Shown here in pieces: positions 26,655-36,497 of a DNA stretch of 64,000 bases. The translations under genes and the position numbers were made by a program. The stretch lies in assembly GCA_021783695.1 (NCBI GenBank), contig JAJXTO010000007.1, positions 39,494 through 103,493 of the forward strand. The letters run 5' to 3'. The notes under the pieces were generated by a model. That model was not told the origin of the DNA. It made no database searches and saw only the letters and a list, made by a program, of their open reading frames with translations. Position 1 is the stretch's first letter. The number at the start of each line of letters is the position of its first letter. The DNA comes from Pseudomonadota bacterium (lineage in GTDB: Bacteria > Pseudomonadota > Gammaproteobacteria > Burkholderiales > Burkholderiaceae_C).

Positions 26655-26722
26655 CGCCCTGCGCTGTGTGCCCACTCCTGCGGCCCGCTCCCGCCCGCCG
26701 CTCTTGCCGCTCGTTTTTCCGC

Positions 26723-27856
26723 ATGCTTCTCGACCTCACCCTGCGCCGTGAAATGAGCCGCAACTTTGGCGGCGCATTCACCGTGCTGTTCACCGTTGTC
26801 ATCACCCTGATGCTTATCCGCATTCTGGGTCAGGCCTCGGACGGACAGGCCAGCCCGCAGGATGTGTTTCTGCTCATCGGCCTGACGGCGCTGAGCTATC
26901 TGCAGATCGTCATCACCCTGTCACTGTTTCTGGCCGTTCTGCTCACCTTCACGCGCTTGTGGCTCGATTCGGAAATGACCATCTGGCGCACCACCGGTGT
27001 GGGGCGGCTGCGGTTGATGGGCAGCGTGCTGCGTTTTTCCTGGCCCATCCTGCTGCTGATCGCGGCGCTCACCCTGTTCGCCTGGCCCTGGGCGAATCAG
27101 CAGTCCACGGCGCTGCGCATCCGCTTCGAGCAACGCTCGGACATTTCGCGCGTCGCCCCCGGACAATTTCGGGAATCTGCGTCGGGAAAACGGGTGTTTT
27201 TCATCGACAAGGGGGCGCAGGCCGGTGGTGTGGCGCATGATATTTTCATCCGCGACGACACGTCCGGACAGACGGTACTGATCACCGCAAGATCGGCGCA
27301 GGTGCAGCGCATCGACGGTCAGCCTTTTCTGGTGCTGAGCAAAGGCAACCGCTACGCGCACACGCCGGGGCAATCGAACTACACCGTCACCGCGTTCAAC
27401 ACACTGGAAATGCGGCTCGACGCCACGAGCGGCCTGAACTCGGTGACGGCAAACAAGACCGGCCCGGTGAACTGGCTGGCACAACCCAATCGCAATGTGC
27501 CCACCGAGTATCTGTTCAATCCGACCATCCCGAACTGGCTGGGCGAACTGTCCTGGCGGCTGGGCGTGCCGCTGTCCGCCGCGCTGCTGGCGTTGATGGC
27601 CTTGCCGCTGGCCTCGGGCTCGGTGCGCACGGGGCGCGCGGGCAGCCTGATCGCTGCCATTCTGGTGTACCTGATTTACTTCAACTTGCTCAATGTGCTG
27701 CAGGGATGGATCAGCGAAGGACGAGTGGGATTCATCGCCGGATTTGTCCTGGTGCATGGCGCCGCCGTGCTGTTTTTGCTGGCCTTGATGCTGCGCGGCA
27801 ATGGCTGGCTGCAGCGAGTGTGGCATGGGCGCGTCCAACGCGGAGCAAACGCCTGA
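26723..27856 (+). CDS. lptF: LPS export ABC transporter permease LptF
   Basis: 377 residues. LptF and LptG form the inner-membrane channel of LptB2FG that pulls LPS towards the outer membrane. Helices lie at both ends (from about FTVLFTVVITLMLIRILG, and at the C-terminus GSLIAAILVYLIYFNLLNVL) around a periplasmic beta-jellyroll domain (~120-270). The start MLLDLTLRREMSRNFGGAF matches the family; an upstream in-frame ATG at 26627 would add 32 unrelated residues. Overlaps lptG by one base. Confidence 0.93.
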   Translation: MLLDLTLRREMSRNFGGAFTVLFTVVITLMLIRILGQASDGQASPQDVFLLIGLTALSYLQIVITLSLFLAVLLTFTRLWLDSEMTIWRTTGVGRLRLMGSVLRFSWPILLLIAALTLFAWPWANQQSTALRIRFEQRSDISRVAPGQFRESASGKRVFFIDKGAQAGGVAHDIFIRDDTSGQTVLITARSAQVQRIDGQPFLVLSKGNRYAHTPGQSNYTVTAFNTLEMRLDATSGLNSVTANKTGPVNWLAQPNRNVPTEYLFNPTIPNWLGELSWRLGVPLSAALLALMALPLASGSVRTGRAGSLIAAILVYLIYFNLLNVLQGWISEGRVGFIAGFVLVHGAAVLFLLALMLRGNGWLQRVWHGRVQRGANA

Positions 27857-28953
27857 TGCGCACAGTTCGCCGCTTTTTGTTGCTGCATGTGCTGAGCGCC
27901 ATCGGTGTGGTGACGTTCGCTTTTCTGGCCTTGCTGTTTTTCATTGACATGCTCAACGATCTGAGCAACCTCGGCAAACCGGGTTTCAGTCTCAGCGGCA
28001 CTCTGCTGCATGTGGCCCTGAGCATGCCCAGCCGCGCCTACGAGGTGCTGCCCATCGCCACCCTGGTCGGCGGCGTATTCGCACTGTCGTCACTGGCCGC
28101 CAGCAGCGAGTTCACCATTCTGCGGATGTCGGGGCTGAGCCCGCGCGCGGCGCTGCTGCTGTTGCTGCAACTCGCCGCTGCGCTGGTCATCACGCTATTC
28201 CTGCTGGGCGAGTGGCTGGCGCCAGCGGCCGGACAGCTTGCCGCACAGATGAAGGCTGATGGCGGCACCGGAATCGGCACGCAACTGGCGTCCGGGGTCT
28301 GGCTGCGCAATGACTCCGATCGCAGCGGCAATCAGACCGTCAACATCCAGGGAATCAATCCCCAAGGCGACCTCACCGAGGTGCGCATTTATGTACTCAA
28401 TGCCCAGGCGCAGATCACCGCGGAACTGCACGCCCTCAGCGGCCAGTACGAGGGTGATGGCACCTGGATGCTGCACACCGTCACCCGCATCGATCTGCCC
28501 TTGGAAACAGGCGCGGCGTTGCGGGTCAGCCAACTGCCGGATTATCGCTGGCAGACCTCGCTCTCGCCCAGTGTGCTCGGGGTATTGCTGCTGTCTCCAG
28601 ACAAGATGTCGGCCATCGATCTGTGGCGCTATATCCAGCACTTGCGCGTCAATCACCAGGCGGCCGAGCGTTATGAAATCCAGCTCTGGAAAAAGTTGTT
28701 CTATCCGTTCAGCGCAGTGGTCATGCTGCTGCTTGCCCTGCCCTTCGCTTACTTGCACACGCGCTCCAAGGGGGTAAGCGGCAAGGTGCTGGCTGGCATC
28801 GTGCTCGGGATTGCGTTCATCCTGCTCAACACCCTGTTCTCCAGCCTGGGCATCCTGGGCACCTGGCCGCCGGCGATCACTGCGGCCATGCCCATGCTGC
28901 TGTTCGGTGGCCTGGGTCTGATTGTGTTTGCCTGGCAGGTGCGGTTCCGCTGA
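27856..28953 (+). CDS. lptG: LPS export ABC transporter permease LptG
   Basis: 365 residues, partner of LptF. N-terminal helices (RFLLLHVLSAIGVVTFAFLA), the LPSRAYEVLPIATLVGG-like coupling region (here MPSRAYEVLPIATLVGG) that meets LptB, a periplasmic jellyroll and three C-terminal helices ending in the VRFR tail. The start ATG overlaps the lptF stop as TGATG, which implies coupled translation. cysB follows 22 bases later on the same strand. Confidence 0.94.
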   Translation: MRTVRRFLLLHVLSAIGVVTFAFLALLFFIDMLNDLSNLGKPGFSLSGTLLHVALSMPSRAYEVLPIATLVGGVFALSSLAASSEFTILRMSGLSPRAALLLLLQLAAALVITLFLLGEWLAPAAGQLAAQMKADGGTGIGTQLASGVWLRNDSDRSGNQTVNIQGINPQGDLTEVRIYVLNAQAQITAELHALSGQYEGDGTWMLHTVTRIDLPLETGAALRVSQLPDYRWQTSLSPSVLGVLLLSPDKMSAIDLWRYIQHLRVNHQAAERYEIQLWKKLFYPFSAVVMLLLALPFAYLHTRSKGVSGKVLAGIVLGIAFILLNTLFSSLGILGTWPPAITAAMPMLLFGGLGLIVFAWQVRFR

Positions 28954-28975
28954 ACCGGGCAGGACAAGGTCTGCA

Positions 28976-29926
28976 ATGAATCTTCACCAGTTCCGCTTTC
29001 TGCAGGAGGCCGTGCGCCGCAAGCTCAACCTCACCGAGGCGGCGCGGGCGCTGCACACTTCGCAGCCCGGTGTGTCCAAGGCCATCATCGAGCTGGAGAG
29101 CGAACTCGGGGTGGAGATTTTCAGCCGCCATGGCAAGCGCATCCGCAAGCTCACCGAACCCGGCGTGGAGGTGCTGCGCAGTGTGGACATCATTCTGCGC
29201 GAGGTGGCCAATCTCAAGCGCATCGGCCAGGACTACGCCGCACGCGACGCCGGGCAGCTCACCGTTGCGGCCACGCACACGCAGGCGCGCTACAAGCTGC
29301 CGTGGGTGATTGCCGAGTTCCGCCGCCGCATGCCCGCGGTGCAGGTGCAACTGCTGCAGGGCACGCCCGAGCAGGTTGCGCAGGCGGTGCGGGAGGAGCG
29401 CGCGGACCTGGGACTGGCGAGCGAGTCGCTGCAGGACGCGCCCGATCTGCTCACCCTGCCCTGTTATGGCTGGCAGCACCTGGCCGTGGTGCCGCATGGC
29501 CATCCCTTGAGTGAGCGCGCGGAGCTGACGCTGGTCGAACTCGCCGCCTATCCGCTGGTCACGTATGAGCCGGCATTTGCCGGGCGCCGCCAGATCGACG
29601 CCGCCTTCGCGCATGCCGAGCTGCAACCGCAGATCGTGCTCGAAGCGCTCGACTCTGACGTGCTCAAGACCTATGTCGAACTCGGTCTGGGCGTCGGCCT
29701 GATTGCCGAAATGGCCATTTCCCCCGAGCGCGATACCGGCCTGCACGCCCTGCCCGTGGGCCATCTGTTCGGTCAGCAACTCACCCGCGTGGCGTTCAAG
29801 CGCGGGGTGTTGCAGCGCAGCTTCGTGCCCTTGTTCACCGAGCTCATCTCGCCCCGTCTGCCGCGCAAGCTGGTGGAACAGACCCTGCGCGGCGAGCTCG
29901 ATGGGCAAGATGTGTTTTCGATCTGA
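28976..29926 (+). CDS. cysB: LysR-type regulator CysB
   Basis: 316 residues. CysB activates sulfate assimilation genes with N-acetylserine as inducer. The N-terminal winged helix-turn-helix (MNLHQFRFLQEAVRRKLNLT, then EAARALHTSQPGVSKAIIEL) is near-identical to the CysB family. The effector domain begins with GQLTVAATHTQARYKLP, the Thr-containing inducer pocket segment. It lies 22 bases after lptG. The target cys genes are not in this window. Confidence 0.93.
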   Translation: MNLHQFRFLQEAVRRKLNLTEAARALHTSQPGVSKAIIELESELGVEIFSRHGKRIRKLTEPGVEVLRSVDIILREVANLKRIGQDYAARDAGQLTVAATHTQARYKLPWVIAEFRRRMPAVQVQLLQGTPEQVAQAVREERADLGLASESLQDAPDLLTLPCYGWQHLAVVPHGHPLSERAELTLVELAAYPLVTYEPAFAGRRQIDAAFAHAELQPQIVLEALDSDVLKTYVELGLGVGLIAEMAISPERDTGLHALPVGHLFGQQLTRVAFKRGVLQRSFVPLFTELISPRLPRKLVEQTLRGELDGQDVFSI

Positions 29927-29950
29927 GTCTTGCTGTCCATCCCGCTGCCC

Positions 29951-31105
29951 ATGCCGCCCCACACGCCCGTTCTGCACTCCCGCCTGCCACAGGTCGGCAC
30001 CACTATTTTCACCATCATGTCGGCGCTGGCGCAACAGCACGGCGCCATCAATCTCGGCCAGGGCTTTCCGGATTTTGCGTGCGATCCCAAGCTGATCGAC
30101 GCGGTCGACGCCGCCATGCGGAGCGGCGCCAATCAGTATCCGCCCATGGCCGGAGTGCCGCAGTTGCGGCAGGCGGTGGCGGAAAAAATTGCCGTGCTCT
30201 ACGACCATCGCTACGACGCCGACACCGAGATCACCATCACTGCGGGCGCCACGCAGGCCATTTTCACTGCGCTGCTGGCCGTGGTGCATCCGGGCGAAGA
30301 GGTCATCGTGCTCACCCCCTGCTACGACAGCTACCTGCCCAATATCGCACTCTGCGGCGGGGTGGCGCGTACCGTGCCGCTGCGTGCCGACTTCCGCCCG
30401 GACTTTGCCGCCATCGCCGCTGCCATCACCCCGCGCACCCGGGCACTGCTGATCAACAGCCCGCACAACCCCAGCGGCACGGTGTGGACCGAGGACGACA
30501 TGCGCCAGCTCGACGCCCTGCTTGCGCCCACCGAGCTCGTGCTGATCTCCGATGAGGTCTATGAGCACATGGTGTTCGACGGCGCACAGCACCACAGCGC
30601 CTCCCGCTTTGCAGGCCTGGCCGCGCGCGCCTTCGTGGTCTCCAGCTTCGGCAAGACCTTTCACGTCACCGGCTGGAAGATCGGCAGCGTGGCCGCGCCC
30701 GCGGCACTCACCACCGAATTCCGCATGGTGCATCAGTTCAACGTGTTCACGGTGAACACACCGATGCAGCACGGCCTAGCCGCCTACCTGTCCGACCCGG
30801 CGCCGTACCGCGAACTGCCTGCGTTCTATCAGGCCAAGCGCGACCGCTTTCGCGCGGGGTTGGCGGCGAGCCGCTTTGAGCTCCTGCCATGCAGCGGCAG
30901 TTATTTCCAGTGCGTGCGGTTTGCGGCCATCAGCGATCAGTCCGATGCGGAGTTTTGCCGCTGGCTGACTCAGCACGCCGGCGTCGCCGCCATTCCGCTT
31001 TCCGCCTTCGAGCCCGACGGCAAACAGCGCGGCGTGGTGCGTTTTTGTTTTGCCAAGCAGGACGCTACGCTGGACGCGGCGCTTGAGCGGCTGGCAGCGC
31101 TCTGA
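29951..31105 (+). CDS. PLP aminotransferase, methionine aminotransferase (YbdL) type
   Basis: 384 residues, class I/II fold. The PLP lysine is in [15 protein letters not shown]; other contacts are [11 protein letters not shown] and SDEVYEHM. The segment NLGQGFPDF near the N-terminus is the kynurenine aminotransferase/YbdL signature. Such enzymes transaminate methionine and aromatic or glutamine substrates. The position after cysB fits a sulfur amino acid role but does not prove it. The start at 29951 is preferred to a TTG at 29930. The 3' end overlaps the convergent gluQ by 41 bases. Confidence 0.87.
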   Translation: MPPHTPVLHSRLPQVGTTIFTIMSALAQQHGAINLGQGFPDFACDPKLIDAVDAAMRSGANQYPPMAGVPQLRQAVAEKIAVLYDHRYDADTEITITAGATQAIFTALLAVVHPGEEVIVLTPCYDSYLPNIALCGGVARTVPLRADFRPDFAAIAAAITPRTRALLINSPHNPSGTVWTEDDMRQLDALLAPTELVLISDEVYEHMVFDGAQHHSASRFAGLAARAFVVSSFGKTFHVTGWKIGSVAAPAALTTEFRMVHQFNVFTVNTPMQHGLAAYLSDPAPYRELPAFYQAKRDRFRAGLAASRFELLPCSGSYFQCVRFAAISDQSDAEFCRWLTQHAGVAAIPLSAFEPDGKQRGVVRFCFAKQDATLDAALERLAAL

Positions 31106-31973
31106 GTCTGCTCCCGCGCCAAGCATGCACCGCCTGCGCCAGCAACTCCGGCAGAGTGTCGGCCTGCACGTCCAGACCGAGCACACACAGCGCCGCCTGC
31201 ACGCTCTGCCTGCCCGCGACAAACGCTTGCGCCCCGAGATGCTTGGAGAGCTTTTCTCCCTGGGCGTCGAGCACCAGCGGGGTATGCAGATAGCGCAGCG
31301 TGGGCAAGCCCAGCAGCCTTTGCAGCGCGATCTGCCGCGCGGTGGACGAGGACAGATCTTCCCCGCGCACCACATCGGTCACTCCTTGCGCCGCATCGTC
31401 CACCACCACCGCGAGCTGATAGGCCCAGACACCATCCGCGCGCTTGAGCACGAAGTCGCCCACCTCCTGACTGAGTACCTGCGATTGCGCGCCCATCCAC
31501 CGGTCGCACCAATGCAGGGGCTGGCCCGCATCTTCCGGCAGACGCACCCGCCAGGCGCGGGCTGCGCGCCCGTTCAGACCAGCGCGGCAAGTTCCGGGGT
31601 ACACCGGTTCCTGGCCACGCGCTGGCAGGCGGCCTTGCTGGGCAAGTACGGTCAGAATTTCGCTGCGCGAACAGGCGCAGGGGTAGGCCAGATCAGCGCG
31701 GATCAGCGCATCCAGCGCGTATTGGTATGCTGCGCCGCGCTGTGACTGCCAGACTGGAACTTGGTCTGGCAGCAGGCCGCAGTCTGCGAGCTGCTGCAGG
31801 ATGCGCTGTCCCGCGCCGGGCTGTATACGGGTGAAATCCACATCTTCGATTCGAACGAGCCAGATCCCGTCATGTGCCCGGGCGTCCAGCCAGGATGCCA
31901 GCGCGGCCACCAGCGAACCCGCATGCAGCGGCCCGGTGGGCGATGGCGCAAAACGACCGATGTAAGGCGGCAT
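31065..31973 (-). CDS. gluQ: Glutamyl-Q tRNA(Asp) synthetase
   Basis: 302 residues. A truncated GluRS paralogue that puts glutamate on queuosine at position 34 of tRNA(Asp). HIGH-type motif in [15 protein letters not shown]; zinc ligands in PCACSRSEI and YPGTCR; KMSKS-type motif as EKLSKH. There is no anticodon-binding domain, as expected. The last 41 bases overlap the aminotransferase gene on the other strand. The C-terminus is Ala/Pro/Arg-rich and may be non-essential. Confidence 0.93.
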   Translation of the reverse strand: MPPYIGRFAPSPTGPLHAGSLVAALASWLDARAHDGIWLVRIEDVDFTRIQPGAGQRILQQLADCGLLPDQVPVWQSQRGAAYQYALDALIRADLAYPCACSRSEILTVLAQQGRLPARGQEPVYPGTCRAGLNGRAARAWRVRLPEDAGQPLHWCDRWMGAQSQVLSQEVGDFVLKRADGVWAYQLAVVVDDAAQGVTDVVRGEDLSSSTARQIALQRLLGLPTLRYLHTPLVLDAQGEKLSKHLGAQAFVAGRQSVQAALCVLGLDVQADTLPELLAQAVHAWRGSRLRALPAAQAPRPA

Positions 31974-32061
31974 CTAGACGTTCATCCCCGCAAGTACTGG
32001 CGGCGCAGTGTGACAAGCGAATGTGGCAACCGCGTGTGTCAACTGAGCACACAACACCCGC

Positions 32062-32667
32062 TCAATGCCCGTCGAGCATGGCCTTCAGGTCCTGCGCCAG
32101 ATCGCTTGCGCTGACACCCTCACGCTCGAACAGGCGAATCTTGCCCTTGGGATCGAACACATAAAACCCGGCCGTGTGATCCATGGTGTAGCTACCCGGC
32201 GTTTTGCCCGGCACTTTTTTGTAATACACCTTGAAATCCTTGGCGGTCCGTTCAATTTGGGCGGCCGTGCCGGTGAGCGCCAGGAAGCTCGGGTTGAAGT
32301 GGGTGACGTAAGCCTTGAGAATTTCAGGCGTATCACGCTCTGGATCGACGGTGACGAACAGGAACTGCACGTCGCGGGCCTTGTCGCCCAGGTCGTCCAT
32401 AGCCTGCGCCACCACCTGCATCGATGCCGGGCAGATGTCCGGGCACTGGGTGTAGCCGAAATACATCACGACCACCTTGCCGGCAAAATCCGACAAAGTA
32501 CGCCGCTTGCCATTGAAATCCGTCAGATCAAAGCCAGAGGCATAGGGCACACCGGTGATGTCCACCCCGTGAAATGCATAGGGTTTGCTGCACGCAGCCA
32601 AAGCCAGAACGGACGCCGAGGCGGCGAGGACGAAGGTACGGCGGGCAGCGGAAAAACGCTTGGGCAT
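32062..32667 (-). CDS. sco1: Sco1/SenC copper chaperone for cytochrome oxidase, lipoprotein
   Basis: 201 residues. It delivers copper to the CuA site of subunit II. Lipoprotein signal ending LALAAC, then a thioredoxin-like fold with the copper motif YTQCPDICPA and the distal His in YTMDHTAGF. The ATG overlaps the ctaB stop (TGATG). Last gene of the SURF1-Trx-ctaA-ctaB-sco1 unit. Confidence 0.94.
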   Translation of the reverse strand: MPKRFSAARRTFVLAASASVLALAACSKPYAFHGVDITGVPYASGFDLTDFNGKRRTLSDFAGKVVVMYFGYTQCPDICPASMQVVAQAMDDLGDKARDVQFLFVTVDPERDTPEILKAYVTHFNPSFLALTGTAAQIERTAKDFKVYYKKVPGKTPGSYTMDHTAGFYVFDPKGKIRLFEREGVSASDLAQDLKAMLDGH

Positions 32668-33575
32668 CAGACGAAATGGATGTACAGATAGTGGTCGACC
32701 AGCAAGGCGGCGAAGAGTAACGAAAGGTACAGGATGGAGTAGCGGAAGGTCTTGCGCGAGAGCAAATCGCTGTACTCACGCTTGAGCGCCCAAGCGTAGG
32801 CAATGAAAATGCCATCGAGCACAACGGCGCTGACCAGATAGATCAGCCCGCTCATGCCCAGCACATAGGGCAGCAAGGTCACTGCCGACAGCAAAAAGGT
32901 GTAGAGGAGGATCTGGGTGCGCGTGAACTCAGAGCCATGCGTGACCGGCAGCATGGGCAGGCCGGACTTTTTGTAGTCTTCCACGCGATAGAGCGCCAGC
33001 GCCCAGAAGTGTGGCGGCGTCCAGAGGAAAATGATGAGGAAGAGCAGCATGGCATCGACCGATACGTGGCCGCTCACCGCCGCCCAACCCAGGACAGGCG
33101 GCATGGCCCCGGACGCGCCGCCAATGACAATGTTCTGCGGTGTGGCCGGCTTGAGGAAAATGGTGTAGATCACCGCGTATCCCACGAATGTGCCGAAGGT
33201 CAGCCACATGGTCAGCGGATTGACCTGGGTGTAAAGCAGCCACATGCCAGCTGCGCAGAGCACGCCGGAGAAGCTGATGATCGCAGCGGCTCCGAGTTCG
33301 CCATTGGCCGAGGGCCGCCAGGCGGTGCGGCGCATCACGGCATCGATCTTCTGCTCGACCAGGCAATTGAATGCCGCCGCCGCGCTGGCAACAAGCCAGA
33401 TGCCCAGGGTGCCAAACAGCACCGGCTGCCAGGCCGGGAGTGCGGACTCGGCGAGGAACATGCCGATCACTGCGCAAAACACGATGAGCTGCACGACACG
33501 GGGCTTGGTCAGCGCATAAAGCTGGGAAGCCACGCGCAACGGACTGGGGGCATTATTGAGGACTTGAGGATTCAT
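32667..33575 (-). CDS. ctaB: Protoheme IX farnesyltransferase (heme O synthase)
   Basis: 302 residues, polytopic UbiA-type prenyltransferase. It adds farnesyl to protoheme to give heme O. Family motifs: [19 protein letters not shown], the first Asp-rich site [19 protein letters not shown], and the second loop [20 protein letters not shown]. The start MNPQVLNN follows a GGAGATCGG-type site. It lies 38 bases after ctaA; a long upstream extension of the frame is a shadow of ctaA. Confidence 0.95.
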   Translation of the reverse strand: MNPQVLNNAPSPLRVASQLYALTKPRVVQLIVFCAVIGMFLAESALPAWQPVLFGTLGIWLVASAAAAFNCLVEQKIDAVMRRTAWRPSANGELGAAAIISFSGVLCAAGMWLLYTQVNPLTMWLTFGTFVGYAVIYTIFLKPATPQNIVIGGASGAMPPVLGWAAVSGHVSVDAMLLFLIIFLWTPPHFWALALYRVEDYKKSGLPMLPVTHGSEFTRTQILLYTFLLSAVTLLPYVLGMSGLIYLVSAVVLDGIFIAYAWALKREYSDLLSRKTFRYSILYLSLLFAALLVDHYLYIHFV

Positions 33576-33613
33576 ACCGATCTCCGCGAAATGGATCAGT
33601 GCCTGGACAGCAC

Positions 33614-34759
33614 CTAGCCCGCCTGCTGTTTGACAAAGGAGGAACCGAGAGACTCGGACGGCGCCTGCTTGCGCACCGTGGCACTGACACGGTAGATCCC
33701 AGTGGAGAGCAGCAACATGAGAATGGCTGAGCCGCCATTGTGCGCAACTGCCACGACGAGTGGATGGCCTTCGGTCACGAGCACGATGCCGAAGATCACC
33801 TGCAGCACGACGGCGAACGCAATCCACCCGGCCAGACGGCGCAGCGCCGGATGACGCCACATGGCCGCCACAGCAGCGAACACCGCGCCCGTGGCGAAAA
33901 TGGCGAACAGGCGGTGGCCCCACTGGATAGCCACCAGCGCCGCTTCGGTGATGGGCTGTCCATCACCGGTCAGACCCAGATGGCGCCAGAGGGTAAATCC
34001 CTGCGCCCAGTTGGCGTCCGGTGTGAATGTGCCATTGCAGGTCGGGAAGCCACTGCAGGCCAGTGCGGCGTAGTTGGTACTGGTCCAGCCGCCGAGGAAA
34101 ATCTGCACCAGCACCGCAACCGTCGCGGTCCAGAGCAGGGTGCGCGTGAATGCCCCGGCATTGACACTCACCAGATCGGCCCGGTTGCGCATCCAGAACC
34201 AGGCCAGGAGCATGAGCAGGATGATGCCCCCCATCAGATGCAGTGTGACGACCAATGGAATCAGCCGCATGGTCACCGTCCACTTGCCGAACAGTCCCTG
34301 CAGCAGCACCCAGAAAAACAGCGCGATGGGCAGGCCGAGCTGAATGTCTTCGCCATGCCTGCGCGCCCAGATGGCACGCGCCAGCAACACCATGATGAGC
34401 GTGCCGATGATGCTGCCGGCATAACGGTGGATCATTTCGATCCAGGCCTTGAACGGACTCACATAACCCTGCGTGCCGCCCTGCTCCTTCACCGCCTGCG
34501 AAATCTGCTCATGCGCCTGCAGGGGGGTGAATTTGGAATAGCACCCAGGCCAGTCTGGGCAACCCAGGCCCGAATCCGTGAGGCGCACATAAGAGCCGAA
34601 CATCACCAGATCCAGGGTGAGGAACACCAGAACAGCGGTGAGCTTGGACCAGCGCATCTTGAGCCCGATCCAGAAGACACCGGCCAGCACCACCACCCAC
34701 ACCAGTGCCTGCACCCAATGCAGCGAAAATTGCCAGATGGCATTGCTTGCGAGATTCAT
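33614..34759 (-). CDS. ctaA: Heme A synthase (CtaA/Cox15)
   Basis: 381 residues with about eight membrane helices. It oxidises heme O to heme A. Two Cys pairs occur in periplasmic loops ([10 protein letters not shown] and LACSGFPTC), and the heme-ligand His residues lie in [27 protein letters not shown] and VAVAHNGGS. The ATG overlaps the stop of the upstream thioredoxin-like gene (ATGA). Confidence 0.95.
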   Translation of the reverse strand: MNLASNAIWQFSLHWVQALVWVVVLAGVFWIGLKMRWSKLTAVLVFLTLDLVMFGSYVRLTDSGLGCPDWPGCYSKFTPLQAHEQISQAVKEQGGTQGYVSPFKAWIEMIHRYAGSIIGTLIMVLLARAIWARRHGEDIQLGLPIALFFWVLLQGLFGKWTVTMRLIPLVVTLHLMGGIILLMLLAWFWMRNRADLVSVNAGAFTRTLLWTATVAVLVQIFLGGWTSTNYAALACSGFPTCNGTFTPDANWAQGFTLWRHLGLTGDGQPITEAALVAIQWGHRLFAIFATGAVFAAVAAMWRHPALRRLAGWIAFAVVLQVIFGIVLVTEGHPLVVAVAHNGGSAILMLLLSTGIYRVSATVRKQAPSESLGSSFVKQQAG

Positions 34760-35406
34760 TGCACCGGCTCCACATGCTTGAATTTGATCCCGGCATTGTT
34801 GAACAACAGCCGCGTCAACACACGCCGCATCTTCGTGGGATCGGGTTTGGCCGGGAACTGCATCATCAGATGACCGAACGGATCAACCAGCCAGGTCGGC
34901 CCCTGCAAAACCCCGTCCTTGTTGGGCAGCCAGGCAGCGAGCTTGTTTGGGTCGGCACGCAGCATCAGCGTCCCTTCGGACGGCACCAGTACGCCAGGGT
35001 TGACCGACGCCTCATCGGTGATCAGCCAGACACGGACAACCTGGTCGCGGTTGTCGCCCTGTGCGATACGAATTTGACGCATGTAGAACAGCGACTGCTG
35101 GCATTGCGCGTCACAGGCCGCAGGTGCGGCCATCACCATCAGCCAATAGCCTTCTAGCCTCTTGAGGTCGTAAGACTTGCCATCCAGGGTCTTCAAGCCG
35201 AGGTCGAACGGGATCGCACGCTGGGGTTCGACCAGTGTGCCGTACGGCGGTTTGCCGGTCGGGTGCACCACATAAAACAGAAAAAATGCGGCCACGATCG
35301 GGGCAGCCGACATCGCCAGGAGCAACCACAGCGTCAACATCGAGCGGGGCTTTCGGGTCGGCGGCTGGCCTGGGGGATTCAAACTGGATGTCAAGGGTAA
35401 GCTCAC
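34756..35406 (-). CDS. Membrane-anchored thioredoxin/SCO-like protein of the cox region
   Basis: 216 residues. One N-terminal transmembrane helix (SMLTLWLLLAMSAAPIVAAF) is followed by a periplasmic domain with a thioredoxin/SCO-like pattern: a strand GYWLMVMAAPAACDAQCQQS, where CDAQC replaces the usual CxxxC copper/redox motif, then LRADPNKLAAWL and PTWLVDPFGHLMM. Proteins of this kind sit upstream of ctaA in many Burkholderiales without a proven role. Its ATGA overlap with ctaA supports a function in oxidase or heme A assembly. It could be a redox partner rather than a copper donor. Confidence 0.75.
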   Translation of the reverse strand: MSLPLTSSLNPPGQPPTRKPRSMLTLWLLLAMSAAPIVAAFFLFYVVHPTGKPPYGTLVEPQRAIPFDLGLKTLDGKSYDLKRLEGYWLMVMAAPAACDAQCQQSLFYMRQIRIAQGDNRDQVVRVWLITDEASVNPGVLVPSEGTLMLRADPNKLAAWLPNKDGVLQGPTWLVDPFGHLMMQFPAKPDPTKMRRVLTRLLFNNAGIKFKHVEPVQ

Positions 35407-35424
35407 AATCGATGCGTCAAACGG

Positions 35425-36222
35425 TCAAAGTGTGCGTGTGGCCGGCGGCGACATGGAACCTCCGCCAACCTTGGCTTTGCGCAATCGCCAAAACACAAAA
35501 TAAACCAACAGAATCAAGCCTGTTGCACTCATGCCAAACCACTGCGCGGCATAGCCGTAGTTGGTACTGATGCCGGTATTCGCGGCTGGCCATTCGCGAC
35601 TCAGACCGTCATTGGCATCTCCAGACTGGCGGAGCACAAAAGGAAGAAGCCTGATGTGATGAAATTCAGCAAATGTCTTCAGATCCACGTTTTGCCGGAT
35701 CACCGCATTGGGCGGATCTGAAAAAAATGAGAACCATTTTGACGGTGGCGGCGCAATGAGTCCAGCGATCTGCGTCAATCCTTGCGGCGTTTTATACGGC
35801 GCGATCAAGTTCATCGCCTGAAAATTGCGCGGAATCCAGCCGCGTAACACCATGACATATTCGTCACTTCCTGTCAGCTTCAGAGGAGTCATGACCCAGA
35901 AGCCGGTATGTTCATTCTGTTGGCGATTCTGCAGATAAATCGTGAGGTGCTTTGCAAAATTGCCCGAGGCCATCGCCCGTCTCCAGAGATCCGGGCCAAG
36001 TTGGATATTGTCCCTTCCAACCAGCAATGGCGCCGCATGCTCGCGCTGATCCATGCGCAGGTGCAGGGACTTTTTTTCATGCGCACGGCCCAGTTGCCAA
36101 AACCCGAGCGAGGCTGTGGCGCCGATCACCAGAAGACCCAAGATGATGATCAATAACTCCTTGGGGCCAAATGCGCGTACACGCATCCGTCCACCTGATT
36201 CTGAGGTAATCTGACTACTCAT
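35425..36222 (-). CDS. SURF1-family cytochrome oxidase assembly protein
   Basis: 265 residues. SURF1/Shy1 proteins deliver heme a to subunit I. Hairpin topology: N-terminal helix (LLIIILGLLVIGATASLGFWQL, split here by GRAH after it), a periplasmic domain with VMVLRGWIPRNFQ, and a C-terminal helix (GMSATGLILLVYFVFWRL). The ATG at 36222 is used; a GTG two codons upstream is also possible. Its start codon is only 17 bases from that of the divergent DUF2909 gene. Confidence 0.93.
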   Translation of the reverse strand: MSSQITSESGGRMRVRAFGPKELLIIILGLLVIGATASLGFWQLGRAHEKKSLHLRMDQREHAAPLLVGRDNIQLGPDLWRRAMASGNFAKHLTIYLQNRQQNEHTGFWVMTPLKLTGSDEYVMVLRGWIPRNFQAMNLIAPYKTPQGLTQIAGLIAPPPSKWFSFFSDPPNAVIRQNVDLKTFAEFHHIRLLPFVLRQSGDANDGLSREWPAANTGISTNYGYAAQWFGMSATGLILLVYFVFWRLRKAKVGGGSMSPPATRTL

Positions 36223-36239
36223 CTGCACAGGCTCGCACC

Positions 36240-36443
36240 ATGAAAATCCTGATCCCCATTGCCTTCCTGCTCATCATCGGCAGCTTGTTCTCCGGTCTAT
36301 TCTTCGTGATGAAGGATAAGGGCAAAAGCAATCGCGCTGTGTATGCACTGACATTCCGGGTCGGGTTTTCCGTGCTCCTGTTCCTGATCCTGATCATCAG
36401 CTACAAAATGGGCTGGATCCATCCACACGATGTCGGTCAGTAA
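36240..36443 (+). CDS. Twin transmembrane protein (DUF2909)
   Basis: 67 residues with two membrane helices (ILIPIAFLLIIGSLFSGLFF and VGFSVLLFLILIISYKMGWI) joined by a basic loop. This size, the KDKGKS loop and the position beside SURF1 and ctaE match DUF2909. The role is unknown; linkage to cytochrome oxidase genes suggests assembly. It is the only plus-strand gene in the cox region and ends at a bidirectional terminator. Confidence 0.85.
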   Translation: MKILIPIAFLLIIGSLFSGLFFVMKDKGKSNRAVYALTFRVGFSVLLFLILIISYKMGWIHPHDVGQ

Positions 36444-36452
36444 AAGTGAAGT

Positions 36453-36485
36453 AAAAATGCGCCGCATCAGCGGCGCATTTTTTTG
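36453..36485. terminator. Bidirectional terminator between DUF2909 and ctaE
   Basis: Perfect 9-bp stem ATGCGCCGC / GCGGCGCAT with an ATCA loop, seven T downstream and five A upstream. It ends the plus-strand DUF2909 gene and also the minus-strand ctaC-ctaD-ctaE transcript, so the SURF1 unit needs its own promoter. Confidence 0.9.
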
Positions 36486-36497
36486 ATCCAAAGTCGA

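Noticed and set aside
28877..30772. Minus-strand open frame of about 630 codons
   Set aside because: It is antisense to cysB and the aminotransferase, both clear genes, and has no recognisable features.
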